Both the position numbers and the translations under genes were made by a program. Below, piece after piece: positions 26,865 to 38,940 of a DNA stretch of 64,000 nucleotides. Origin of the DNA: Varroa destructor (lineage: Eukaryota > Arthropoda > Arachnida > Mesostigmata > Varroidae); contig NW_019211454.1 in the NCBI RefSeq assembly GCF_002443255.2, positions 66,417,282 to 66,481,281 of the forward strand, given 5' to 3'. The first letter of the stretch is position 1, and each line of letters begins with the position of its first letter. The notes under the pieces are model-generated. The model was not told where the DNA came from and searched no databases. It worked only from the letters and a program-made list of their open reading frames with translations.

Positions 26865-29656
26865 AAGAAGACCAAAAGTTTTCACTTGTCCCGTTTTATC
26901 CTTAAAAAAAGGGCGAGATTAAGGAGCTGGAAATTGAACAGTGCAGACAGCGAAGCCTGGTTGAAGTGAGAAAGTGGACCTAGAGGCGGTTTCCCTTGCG
27001 CCATTGTTGACAGGTTTCACACAGATATATATACGTACTTGTGGCTTCGTCATAAATAGTTCAAAAATATCTATTGGTACATTTCGTGTAGTTTTACTGT
27101 ACTTATAGGTCTAAATTAATAGTTGGCTTCGACAAACAGGTCATCGCAGTGAATATTATTTTCGACCATACACTAACATATGCGCGTTATTTTTGAACTC
27201 GCTTATTAAGGTCAGATACGGTGTCGCATAGAATTTCAAAGATTTCTGCTTTTTGCTGTGTTACTCTTTGTGGTTTTGTTCGGAGTTATATAAGAATAGA
27301 ACCAAATAGTATGGCCGCTTTTGTATTAGACAGCCCCATCTCGTTCCTTCACATTTCAGTGAAACAAACCCGAGGAATCCACAAACCTCCAAAGGCAGTC
27401 AGACTTGGAGACCAAGTCAGCTAGAAGAAATCCCGAGAGTCCCCTTTTTTTCGCTTTCCCCAAGGAAGCTAACGAAACGATCCAATCTCAGATTCACATC
27501 AAACACAAACAAACTACTTACGATTCAGCAAATATACATCTGCGATACAGTACATGAGCTGGCAAAGGCGAGACGAGGAAAAAGGCGTGGACTCCACGAA
27601 AAGAAAGGAAGCTATGCCCCCGACGACCTCGTCGTGCCTGCACCGACACCTCTTTCTGGTCACGAAACAGCAAACGTAGACAGTCAATACGGGCGTCTTT
27701 CACTGTCATCTGACGAACAAAAGAAGGCAGCGCATTTCAAGGATCTCAGCTAGAAACAATACGAATGATCATCGTATGTATGTTAACGCAACACTTCCGT
27801 TACAGCCAGCATCGCCCGAAAGAACACTGGGAATTTTGTGATTATCTCGTCAGTTAGATATACGAATAAATACCTATACAAACTGAAAAAAGATTTTTAC
27901 CTGAAAGATTGGAGAATGGCTTGTGTATTTTATGTATAAATAAGATTAAACTCTCTGCTAATCTGCATAATCACTGCTCAAGCGATAAAGTTGTTTTTAT
28001 GTTAGCAGCTTGTCGCGGTTTTGCATAATAGCCTTACATCTACTCACAATAAATAGATGGTATCCAACAAACCGCGTCAATGGTTCTGATATGATTGCGG
28101 CGACCTTTTTTTCGCAGGTCGCACATATATTTCCAAACTGGGATTTCATCCGGTATGAATCCAAATAGAGACCTTTGACCGATCAGCTATCATTGGCAAC
28201 GCACAACTCTGCTTCGTCATGATCGAAACGGTAAAGCAAAAATCCACTGGGTAGTTGGCTAATCCTAGCAAGCTGCTGGCAGCGCAAGATGATATCGCCG
28301 TGCGCAACAATGATCACAATAGTTCCATCAAAAGTGGAACCCAAATAATGGACCACCTCTCTCAGTGTTCATCGACCGAGTACGGTTGGCTGACCAAAGC
28401 CATCGATAGTGGGTAACCTTCTTATTCGAATACGACAGAATTGAGAGGCTAGCGCTGGCCGCTTACCCATCGTATAGAGCACTTCATCTGATACCTCTGA
28501 TAGGTAAACTCTATCTCGATGTACGGTGGCTAAGCAGTCAATTGTCCGACTGCGATAGGATACCAACCCGTCGTCTTCATATAATGTTTCCGATGTGCGC
28601 TGGCTGAAATATATGGTCGATATATGTAGTGCATGCGTAGGTCCTGACTTCGTCCTGACAACCACGACAACAACACTGTAATTTTTCACTGCTTAATAAA
28701 TATCAGGCGATGTTTTATTTAGATGTATAAATAACAACACGCAGCTTCATATTGATGTCTATCTAAAACATAATTTTCCACTAGCATTTATCCTTCAAAT
28801 AAACATTTTGAAACTTAATAATTAAGATACATCCACCTTGAATAGGAAATCCGTAAACCGTATATGTCGGCTGCACATATATTTTATGATTATTTCTGCA
28901 TATGGATCTCTCGATCCACTTTACTGAGAATTTGTTGTATACATAAGTAACGCCACAATTATGACCCCAATAATGATTCTAGCTGCCGGCTATACGCCTA
29001 GGAACCACGCAATTAATACAGAAAATATACACCCATTTCTCTCCCTACTTATATATATATACCTGACAAGTAGTTTGGATGTTATAGCAATAGTTATGGT
29101 TTTTTTAGTAAGTTAACAGCGCAGCTTGCATTCATTCATAACTCCGTAGGCACGGACGGCAAGGAATCTCCCGCTTGCTCTTGGCTTTCTACCGGTGGCT
29201 CACCTCTTCCCTTTAGGACTTACGTAGTAGAATCCACTTTTTATTTTACCCGCTGTTTAGTTTTATCGTATCCACAGACTCGTTCGTATTCGCTATTAGC
29301 CACACAGTACGTTCAACCTATCAGGCTTCTTTTCGCATCGCTGACACTCGTCCCCTCTTCATACTGTTCTCGTATCCCTGTCACACAAAGCCCTATCAAC
29401 CCAATGGCTTTCATGCTTGCCATCCTAATTCACTGACAGATTATGGCTTCGCCAACCACTGATCCGCTCCCGACTTCCCGCACTGCTGCCCAGCACAATC
29501 GTTCAACCTGCACCTCATGAAAGCAACTTGAGCAGTTGGCTCGCAGCAGCGCTAACGGTACCGATAGCGGCGACCGTCGTCGACGCGACTCCTGATGGAC
29601 GCACAAAAACATTGCAAGCGACCACTGAGCAGGCCTGGCGCCTTTGGCGACGGTGA
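26865..29656. other. No gene seen
   Basis: Mostly AT-rich. Frames of 60-106 codons occur (for example minus 28369-28689) without domains or strong splice sites. Confidence 0.6.
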
Positions 29657-29884
29657 AGGCGTTTGGAGAAGAACATTGGAATGGGAAGTGTGGAACTGCT
29701 TAAGCTGTACGATTCAAGGGGAACAGAGATGACGGCGGCTGGGTGGGTCGTTAAATCGGAGAACTCCGACAGAGAGTTACGAGAAGGTCTCAGGGTGGTC
29801 TATATTAGCTCCTCGGTTCCATTCAGCTGTTTCCCCCGATTAACCCTCATTGCCGCCGGATACCCTTTCATTTCGAATGGGTAG
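29657..29884 (+). CDS. Isolated open frame, weak coding candidate
   Basis: The frame is open for 75 codons after TGA and stops at TAG 29882-29884. ATG at 29681 begins MGSVELLKLYDSRGTEMTAA. The segment then reads a charged WVVKSENSDRELREGLRVVY, with varied codons and GC-rich third positions. Splice signals are poor. It lies in a moderately GC-rich patch at 29150-30050. No family recognised. Confidence 0.13.
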   Translation, partial: RRLEKNIGMGSVELLKLYDSRGTEMTAAGWVVKSENSDRELREGLRVVYISSSVPFSCFPRLTLIAAGYPFISNG

Positions 29885-31772
29885 GACGTCTCCACAGCAT
29901 TTGATCCTTGTCTGCACCGTCCGACGCAAGAAAAAGTGTGAGCAAGATAAAGATAGTGCGGGCGGTGATGGTTAAGGTAACTCGTTGGTAGCGCCTGGTC
30001 CCCCTAGATTGTTCTTATTCGGGCCCCGACAGTGATAGACCTTATTGACATCAGGATAGAAGGACGATTTTAATCGGTCTTAAGTCATTGATTCGGCGAG
30101 CAAAGTAATAGGCCGTAGTTCGACGAGATGCCGTTACCGGTGGTGACTGGCTAGACACTACAGAGAATAGAAAGAAAGAGAAATAGTGCGAAGGACAAGA
30201 GTAAACGACAGTAGAGCTACATTGGTGGCACAATTGCACCAACTCGCTTATCCAGACATTCGCGCTGCAAGTTTAGTAAAACGCCACGATCGTCATATTT
30301 ATGTATACTAATGAGTGTGTACGTAGTGGATAAGAGGATAGAGATTTACGAGTCAAATATGTGTAGCTAACAATCTTCCTTAGGCTTGCCGCATTAGGTT
30401 CGTCACCTCAAATCGTTTAGCTGCGTAGTGCATAGAACTGGTGAAGGTAGCTGATCGGACAGCAAGACGGAGCTCTGGTCTTCGACGCTGCAAAACATGT
30501 AAGGCTGCAGGGGCGTTGAACGGGGGCAACGATGTAATCCCAAATCTGGTCTGCATCCCAGCAGGGTAGAGTTTTTGGCCTAGGTTCCACAGCGGTAGTC
30601 AATTCACTTATTCGTGGAGATTTTGAACCGCCCACTCCTCAACCTTCGCGGGGATGTCTGTATCCATGCTTCTCTGAAGCTGCTCGTAGAAGCAGAGAGC
30701 AAACAGGGTGCTGCGTCGTCTGCCACAGATGTAGCGCGACTTCGCTTGCCCCATATAGCCCAAGCAAGCACCGTATTACTTGCCAAGCTACATCTTCAAC
30801 GTTAAGTATGATTTTATGCTAATTCCCAGCCTGTTTACTAGCCATCTAGTAGAGTCCATGTGCTCCTCAAATTTGACTCAGCGGCTGAGCTTTACTTCAC
30901 AAGCAGTGGGTGCGCTAGTTGATGGGAGGCAAAATGACTGTGTCGTGTGAAATCGTCTTCTGCTGCAGCGTTGCGTGATGAGAATACCAGACGATGTATC
31001 CACCGGATTAGAACGAGTGAGATATACGAACATTGTTGTTGTCGTCGCTTTAGCTTGTTGTCAAGCTTTCGTATTCCTTATTCTATCCACCCGTGCCGCT
31101 TTGGAGCACAATGTGGGGAGCAAGCAAGGCTTTGGAACCGCGAGGTATAAGGGAGATATCAAGTTCAACCCGAGTCGTACACACACGCATTTTCGTATCC
31201 TCGCGTAGATGGTCTATCAACAGAATCATCGAATGCTTTTTAATACTATATAGTGTGGCAGTACGGTGCATTCAAGCATCCAAGGTGCCTCTGTCCGAGG
31301 TTGCAGCTTTTAATGTTAGAGTAGATAGCCAGAACGTGAACACTTGCCCTCACAACATTGGTAGGCAATATCGGAATAAGCGCATGAGGCCATCTACAGG
31401 TCTAGTCAGCGTTAATAGCATGCATTCCTCGTCAAATTTCACCAAACGTCTATGCCGATTTCCTATATTTCTAACTTTAACTTTTGTATCTATAGGATGG
31501 TCATAGCTCAGATATGTTAGTCTTGCATTCGCAACGCCGATGTTAAGATGACGGGGTACCATACTAGAAAACTCTAAAACCGTGTATAAAAACTTTAGGG
31601 TTTGGATAATATGAGACTAAAGACAAACCCTACCAATTTCTGCAGCCCGTGCAAATTCAAAATACCTTCTATTCGAAGACAATTTGAGATCACTGCAATT
31701 TTATGCAAGAGATTATTCTTTTTATATAGACGCGGGCATAGCTCTGACGCTCAGTGGTTCCGCACATAAAAA

Positions 31773-31796
31773 TTTAATTTTAATAATTAAATTAAA
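31773..31796. repeat. AT-only inverted repeat
   Basis: TTTAATTT and AAATTAAA are exact reverse complements around an eight-base AT loop. Low complexity makes chance formation likely. Confidence 0.7.
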
Positions 31797-33578
31797 CGAT
31801 ATCGACTAGTGATAAAAGCATGGTCCAGGAATCCACGACCGACCGAATATCTGGTTGATTTCAGATTCTTGACAAGCCATCGCAGATCTATCAGAACATC
31901 GCATGCGAAAGCCGAAACTGCACGAGGAACATTAAAGGCCATTTCTTTACAATGAGCCGGATCGGTCGAGAAGATCAGATATTAAAAATACGGCAATTAA
32001 AGGGCGGGTAGTCTTTTCTGCCAGGACAAAAGAGATACGATGTGAATTGTATATGTAAGAGTAACGTTAAAAGTGTCCCTGCGAATTAGGAAACTTTACT
32101 TAAGTCACAACAATCGATTCTTTTCTACGGCGAAATTGGCTGTGATACTGCCTCAAATCGTGATACTACGATTGTGCCTGTTAGAAGACCCTTAAATTGA
32201 CAATTTGCAATGATGAGCCCTAACGTTCAGTGGAGCAAGTTACCTGTAACAGCAAACAAATAAAGATTTTCCGTTATTTTATTGTTATACGTTTATTTGC
32301 GGGGTTGCGATATCGTTCAGAGAAATTTAGGGTTTTGAATCCTGCTTATTGTGAATCATTGCGATTGAAGACCCAGCCCAGATTGCGCCGTCGTACCCTA
32401 AGCTCTACTGCTTCTTTTAAACGCATGGCCATAATCGATAAACCAAAAAAAAGCTAGTCAAGACAATAAATAGTTTATTTGCTGTTATTGCCATCATAGC
32501 TTTGCTTCGTTCTTACTTAATATTTTGTCAAGGAGGTTACAGGCTATGCAAAACAGAGTTCATTACTGAAATATGTGCCTGTACTCACGCTCACTATGCA
32601 CTGGACTCCGTGTGCTTCATGCTGATTCAACTAGCTCAAATCGTATTTGATGTGATCCATGTCAATAGCAGTAAAGTCGTCACATAATTTCTGTCAGCAA
32701 TGACTGCTTGCCCAGTTAGTACCACCTAGATGTACTCAACCTTGACCTTGGCTCCTAAGGTCATTATCCAAAGAGGCTATGTAATACCTGTATTCAAACC
32801 ATTGCATTTTATTGTTAGATAACTAATATCAGGTACATTTGAGGCAAGCGAAAGACTACTAACAACAAATTCGATCAAACAACCCCTATCCAGGATAGGT
32901 AGCTGGCTATTTGTCACCTACACAAACGCCTTATTCAGCACTGCCGAGCTGCTGTCTCGCCAGCAACTGATCACAGGCTAACAAATAGTTTAGCTGCATC
33001 GATAACCATATGGCTATTCCACTAGTGAGGTATGGTGAGTTAGAATGCAAAAGTGAGGGATACACCTTGGTAGCAAACCGTTCGCACATAGAACCAGTGT
33101 CTAAATGCTGGCCATCGCCGGAAGTGTCTAATTCAGAATGATAAAATCAAACAATAGATAAAGCATATATGTGTTTCATTGATATGACACAGAAGCAACG
33201 CGCTGGTTCAGGAATGACTGTAATTTGTTGTAGTGGCGCCGATCTCTCTGCAGGAACGTGAAGTTACGGTTAGGTCGGCACGTACACAGAGATAGAAGGC
33301 AAATAGACGCCAACGCAGCACGTAACTAAGTGAAAAACCAAAGCCGACGGGGCAAAGCGCTACCCTATGGACTCGCGTCGTATGTCATACAATGAATTAA
33401 TTCAATCAATCAAATTTCCATTTACTAGATCACTCAACCGTGTATAATAATAATAGTAAAGATGACAGAAACGATGTCGGTAGTCATCTTCGAGTGTATA
33501 TGCATGACCTTCAATGCTATATATAACAGTATAATATGGGTAAAGATATATTAGAGGGTAAGATTTCTAAGTGAAGAA

Positions 33579-33594
33579 GCCAGCCAGCCAGCCA
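33579..33594. repeat. (GCCA)4 microsatellite
   Basis: Four perfect GCCA units. Confidence 0.95.
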
Positions 33595-33623
33595 CGAATC
33601 TATCTACATCGATGGATACACAT

Positions 33624-33635
33624 AAAAAAAAAAAA
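33624..33635. repeat. A12 homopolymer
   Basis: Twelve A residues, 30 bp after the GCCA repeat. Confidence 0.95.
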
Positions 33636-33803
33636 CCTGTATACTCCTCTATTGAGTTAACCAGTACAATATCAAATTCATAAAACTGTAATACAATTCA
33701 TTCAGTCTGCAGTATTCACGTCAGCTCCCCTCGTTTAGGCTAAATTGAACCTACAATAACTGATACAGCCTTGCCGATAACCAAGTTACGACCACTATTC
33801 CAT

Positions 33804-33822
33804 ATAGTGCACTGTGCACTAT
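33804..33822. repeat. Perfect palindrome, 9-bp arms
   Basis: ATAGTGCAC and GTGCACTAT are separated by one T. Mixed base content makes it less likely to be chance than the AT-only palindromes. It could be a dimeric protein site. Confidence 0.9.
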
Positions 33823-34281
33823 GCGACGGCTATTGGAAGAAGCAAGTGTCCGTAAGGATGCTGCAGATTACATACGACGAACGTGTACAGGACACAACTA
33901 TAATGTCTAACAGTTTGTAGACGAATACGTAAGCTCATTTCCCGCGGATTTGCTGCCTCAGCCCTGCTTGTCCCATACGAGCTCCTTTCTACTGCGAAGT
34001 CAAAAACCGGTCATCAAAAAACGTCACCGCGATGAGTGACGAGACGATATATCTACGCATGGCAAGTTACTGTAGCGGCAGCCTTGCCCGTGTTAGATGA
34101 ATGTATGTATGAGTGTCTGCACGTGTGCGCAGGAAGCATTGCGGCAACCGCCCCATTCAGCAAAGGAAAGCTCTGGCTGGCCACACCCAAACTGTCAAAG
34201 CATACGATGGGAGCCGGGAACGAAAGGAAAATGCGCCATCGAAAGCGAACCCCTTTTCTTCCTTCAATGAAAAGTGCTCAC

Positions 34282-34462
34282 CGACGGGGCGGAGACGCCC
34301 CCCTTGGAACAGCGTACTGGCCCCATCGCTTAGGAAGTGCATTGAGGAAGCTACCGCCACGATCACCAGTACCACTGCGAATGCAACTACTACGCTACAA
34401 TAGATTTCTTCCCCCTTCCGTAACAAGCATCCATCGTTGTAACACGCTTCGCATGTACTGTC
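34282..34462 (-). CDS. Possible exon: Cys-rich segment then transmembrane helix
   Basis: On minus the acceptor GCGTTAG ends at 34463 and the donor GTCG|GTGAGC begins at 34281, giving 60 codons plus one base. The peptide starts DSTCEACYNDGCLLRKGEEI, with three cysteines in eleven residues. A fourth cysteine and a strongly hydrophobic run, VVVAFAVVLVIVAVASS, follow, resembling a single-pass membrane segment. Plus-strand frames across the same bases are also open for 96 and 152 codons, partly because the GTN codons read as threonine-rich ACN codons on the other strand. No family recognised; the pyrimidine tract before the acceptor is poor. Confidence 0.17.
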
Positions 34463-36925
34463 CTAACGCATGTCACGATGAGATGCAGCATTAAGGTCTT
34501 GTCGTTCTTTAGAGAAGGCGAGCGGGAAACGTTGAACGGCTACCCACCAGCCACCTAGCCAGCTTTTCGACCGCACGCACTTACACAGGGAGATATGCAT
34601 TAACTTTACGAAAGCAACGGCCATACAGCTTCATAGGCTCGTGCACCCCCGCTGCCGAGTCGAACGTGTGTCGAAACAGCATCTATTTTTACGTGCGTGA
34701 AAGACTACCATGCACCCATCAGAAATGCTCTTCGTAATCACCGACCAACAGAGAATGATTATATTTTCTATAGAAATATCGAACAAAAAGTAACAAGACG
34801 GGAAGATCGCGTGCCTCGAAAGGAAAACATGCTCTGATTGAACGCAACCATCTTGTGTCGCCTGTCCATTGAAACTGAGTACAGACCATATAGGAAGAGT
34901 CAGCGTTAGAAACATCAATAAGACGTCGATAGACTGTGCTGAACTAGACCAAAGGCACGGGCGCAGACGATTAACCCTCCTCAGTAAAGATGTGAGGAAC
35001 GCGTGTAATGGCCGTGAGTTTTTACAGCCTCTAGTATATTTTTAAACATGATTGAATTGTTCTTGATAACCATTCAGAGAAGGATTGCATACATTAGATT
35101 GTCGCAGCAGCTGGTAAAGAACGGAAGAAGACGACGAGAGCTAAAGCATTACGACACGAACGTGAAATTAAGAGAGAAGACGTTTAAAAAGCCACACGTG
35201 GGGAAGCATGAAGTAAACTGGCTTGAGTGGTAGCGTGCACGACCCTTCATTGAGATACCTTTGTTACCAGTAATTGGCTGACTAAATAACTGACCCAATT
35301 CGAAAGCCATCAACATCAACCGAACAATGGTCCTCTATACGCCATCTAGCATACACGTATATATAACCAAGAGGAAGTGCCTGTGAGCGGCAAAGCTGCC
35401 TTTACGTTTTACTCTAATGCAGTTTTAACGCGTTCGCGTGAAGCGGCGACCGAATAACTGCGAGACAATAATAACGCTCTGAAGAAGGCAACGCAGCAGT
35501 CGCCAACTAACATCACCGTAATAGCAGAGCATCACTGCGTCATGATAGACTGCTAAATACCGTTGGCATCGATGTATACGACTAACAACATTGCCACTTC
35601 AGTAATCACAACCATAGTGGTATTTTCAACAAGCGGTAAAATGGAAAGGTTTGTTGTTTGGTTTACGACGCCAACGGCTAGCTAAACGAAGAGGCCCGTT
35701 ACAGATATGTATTCGCAGCTCCTGTTCAATGGCATCCATTCTGATCAAAATACGATTGATCCTTCGCACGCCCTCTACCTTCTAACAGACAACTAAAAGA
35801 CCAATAGACGTAAAGCTGATACGCAATGTTGGATGCGTAAAACGTATCCGCATCCCGACTCTGCTCTTGGACAAGCGAAACACTCGCACTCACAGTACCG
35901 TAGTACCCATGATGGACGGGTCGCTTAGTGACATGGCCGTTCGTATGATGTCACAATGAAGCATACGACATGTCAGAACGTGCTACTCAATACATATATG
36001 GTTGTGTATACAGAAAAAACAAGGAATATACGATCATAAAGCGCCAACTAGAGGTTAGCACCCAGCCCAAGTGAAACATTTATTTTACTTAGGCATCGTA
36101 ATACCCCGATTCTATGTATCTCTTTAGGGTATGATTGTAACATTGCAATTGCTGAATGGCTACTACAGTGTCACGCTCACGGACGTTTGATGACCTAACT
36201 CGATATCAGCGCTAACTATCCTGAAGAAACTCGTGGTGTACGGAATCGATTGCCGACGAGAAGGGTTCTCTGTAGCGAGGCGACGTTTAATATACAGACG
36301 AAAGTGTAGAAAGCCGACTTAAGGGGTAGGTGCTATCAAGCCATTGTAACACAACGTTCGAGGACCTATTGCATTATTGCTGGCCGGTAATTTGATGGAA
36401 TACCCTTAATTATCCAGAGACAAAAAGCCACCAAACAGTAATTCCACACTTTTTTATGACCACACAAGTAAGCAATAAGTCCCATTCGTATATATAGCAC
36501 TTAGCGCAAATTCCTCGAATCTATTTAAACTAGATAGCAATAGTTCCATGCCTCGTCTCATTGCGTTAAACCCATCTGATTGCATTAATCTAGATAATTT
36601 CGGAGTACTGCCTTTACTGGTGTCCAGGTGGCCAGAGATCATAGTTGACAGATTACTATATAACAATCGAGTTGCTTGCCTTTTTCAATTGTCTATGGCG
36701 GCTTCCACGTAATCTATTAATCAGAGCTGTTTCTCTATATCGTACATTCCCCTATCCTCACTAACTGTGTACATACGACACTGCCAACTTCTATCATGAA
36801 GCTAGCAGTGCGGGACATCGAAAACAAGCAAATACGTCTCAAGTAAAATTTTCAGTGGCTCTCCCACAAATTTACCAAGTATTTCCGCTAGGTTTTTGGC
36901 ATTTAGTTGTTGATCTCACACTCAC
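34463..36925. other. No gene seen
   Basis: Open segment 36454-36687 on minus (78 codons between stops, with DTSKGSTPKLSRLMQSDGFN) looks protein-like but has no acceptor in a usable phase. Nothing else stands out. Confidence 0.55.
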
Positions 36926-37091
36926 CGACGCATACATAGGTCCGTGATAAAGAAGCCAGATACTGACTCTTCAAGATCAAACTGGTAAAAGACCTTCCTA
37001 GATGCTTGCTATTCATCCCGTAAGCTAATATTATCCAGCTATGTGATAAAGTAGCTGCGCTATTCCTCGGTTTTTCTGTTCCTGCTTCCAT
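36926..37091 (-). CDS. Possible first coding exon, unrecognised
   Basis: ATG at 37091 has a good context (GGAATGG). The frame runs 55 codons plus one base to a consensus donor, CGTCG|GTGAGT, at 36925. The peptide begins MEAGTEKPRNSAATLSHSWI and is then mixed polar and hydrophobic. A possible continuation lies in the same direction: ACACAG near 36775 would accept in the matching phase but reads only about 13 codons to a stop. A separate open segment follows at 36454-36687. A rival plus-strand terminal exon lies at 37323-37459. No family recognised. Confidence 0.18.
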
Positions 37092-37322
37092 TCCTTTCAA
37101 CACACATAAAGCGCTCAATAGAGCGATGAATAAGGCTGAGATAGGAAAATTTAAAAAACTATGTGCTACAGATTAATTCTGCCAGTGACCCTCAGTTATC
37201 GATTATGTTTTGTTATAGTGCATATATACAAATATGTGCTACTGATAAAATTGATACTTTTATGTATATCCTTTTATGTATACACATGTTTCGATTTCTT
37301 CCAAGGTCCAATTTATCTTCAG

Positions 37323-37459
37323 ACTCGAATATTTACGCTGCGTGTATACAAAGTGTGAAAGTTGTCAAAAAAGAAAACGAAAATATGTATGGGAACAAAT
37401 CTGGAAGACTCACGAAACCTGCAGAGAAGAAACCGGTTAAGGGCCTGCCAGGGAAATGA
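37323..37459 (+). CDS. Possible terminal exon with basic tail, unrecognised
   Basis: The acceptor CCAATTTATCTTCAG ends at 37322 and is pyrimidine-rich. The frame then reads 44 codons after two bases and stops at TGA 37457-37459. The peptide is SNIYAACIQSVKVVKKENEN followed by a Lys/Pro-rich tail ending EKKPVKGLPGK. Composition looks like a natural basic C-terminus, yet the minus strand is open over the same bases for 76 codons and no upstream exon was found. No family recognised. Confidence 0.17.
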
Positions 37460-37588
37460 CGATGACGAATGGCCTGTGTGGATTCGTGTACAGCGATCGA
37501 TCTACTGAAGCGGACTACGTGAGCTTTGAAGTTGGCTGACAGTGACGAGCGCTTTGTGACCACTGGATCCGAACTTATATAGCCGTAA

Positions 37589-37635
37589 GCGTGTACTTAT
37601 TCATTAATTCATATTATAATGTTTGATCTATTACA
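37589..37635 (+). repeat. Decayed direct repeat flanking 1.26-kb block, copy 1
   Basis: Aligns without gaps to 38894-38940 with about nine mismatches in 47, most of them transitions. The invariant core is TCATATTATAATGT. The DNA between the copies is more GC-rich and more open than the flanks. Confidence 0.6.
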
Positions 37636-38893
37636 GCGTAACCACGTTTACCTAGCAGCATGTCCACATACCGCGGCCGGTACCTCCCTAGTGCCTAATG
37701 AATTCAAGGTGAACCACCTAGTACTTTCGAAAGCGGACTAATAGGTGAGATAACTACCGGTATTTAACGCTGTCGAAGGTGTCTTGCACGAGTACGCGAC
37801 TAGGGGCCCACATAACCAGGCCTCCCGTTGTCCTAAAACACATCTCGCTGTCAGGGCAGTAGATGCAGTGATTGCGGCCATTCGCGCCGCCCAACGTGGT
37901 GGGTGCCCACTCGCATCTAACGGCGAGTTTGCGCATCTTTTGTCGATGGATTACGATCAAGGACCGTACTTTTTTGGTTGTTTCCCATAAGCTGACACAA
38001 GTCGCATCCGCCTAAGTATGCGCTTACATATCCCTATGCTATCAGTCGGCGTTTGCGTCCGAATGGTTCCGATGACAAATTATAAACACCAAGGCCTCGA
38101 CTGATTTGGCAGGACTGGCCCAGCTTTTCTCGGAGTTATCCGGTGTGGTGCGTCTTTGTTAATGCCGTCCATCCTTTCCGCAGAACCCATATTACCATCG
38201 CCCACCAAGGGCTGGACGGTTGATGCGCCCTCATTAATGCACTGAGCGTGGTATTTTTAATGGCGGGCACCGGACCCGCAATACAGGCCTCGAGGCTCAC
38301 GGCGCCGACACATTTCAAGCCTGCTAGTCTGGTTTGTTATGCTTTGGCAACCGCAGGCTGCGAATGCTGCTCGTTAATATGCCCTTTCTAGGAATAGCGA
38401 CAATTGTTTGCCCTTTGTTAAGTACGCCTCCAGAAACGGGTGTCGGGTTTCTACGGCTTATTACTTCGAGTCACTCGAGCAAACTAAGCGAAGAAATTTG
38501 TTTCTGCCCCTGTGAAGAAGTTAGCGAAAATAGTCCACTTCGTGGTTCGTCGAAGGTTAAATTCGGACTAAATTTGAGTCTGGGTTCCGGGTCATCTAGC
38601 AGGCCAAGTTCAGCGCATGACCGCTACAGGAAAACGTTCTCCCGTTTTTCCTGCAGTAACAAAAAATAATCCACGCAAGGTGGCGTCTTCTGGAAGGAAA
38701 CCATCGTGTAATTTTTAGACCCATCCGTTTTCGCTTCCCATGTTCGTGAGTTGTACCACGGTCAAGATGCCCAGGAACTGTCGCGCTTTTGGCATCATCT
38801 GTTCGGTTGATCACCCATGAGCCTCCTCGAGGTACTCAAATGCGCAAAAACGAACGCTTAGCAGCTTCGCGTTCTGTTCTGATATATTTCTTG

Positions 38894-38940
38894 GCGTATA
38901 CTCGTTTATTAACTCATATTATAATGTCTGCACCATTACT
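38894..38940 (+). repeat. Decayed direct repeat flanking 1.26-kb block, copy 2
   Basis: Second copy of the 47-bp unit at 37589-37635, in the same orientation. See the finding on the enclosed block. Confidence 0.6.

Larger units (their letters stand above)
29885..34281. other. No gene seen
   Basis: A 137-codon plus frame at 31093-31506 is the longest here and has no family match. AT-rich inverted repeat, GCCA repeat, A12 run and the 33804 palindrome are listed separately. Confidence 0.6.

Noticed and set aside
31093..31506. 137-codon plus frame
   Set aside because: Looks partly protein-like but has no family, no clear acceptor and overlapping minus frames.
34036..34494. 152-codon plus frame
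   Set aside because: Overlaps two other open frames in a GC-rich patch; no domain, and its openness follows from CpG-rich composition.
37754..37960. Minus frame ending VQDTFDSVKYR, resembling an RT 'AFDSV' motif
   Set aside because: Only a short resemblance; no YxDD box or other RT blocks in any frame nearby.
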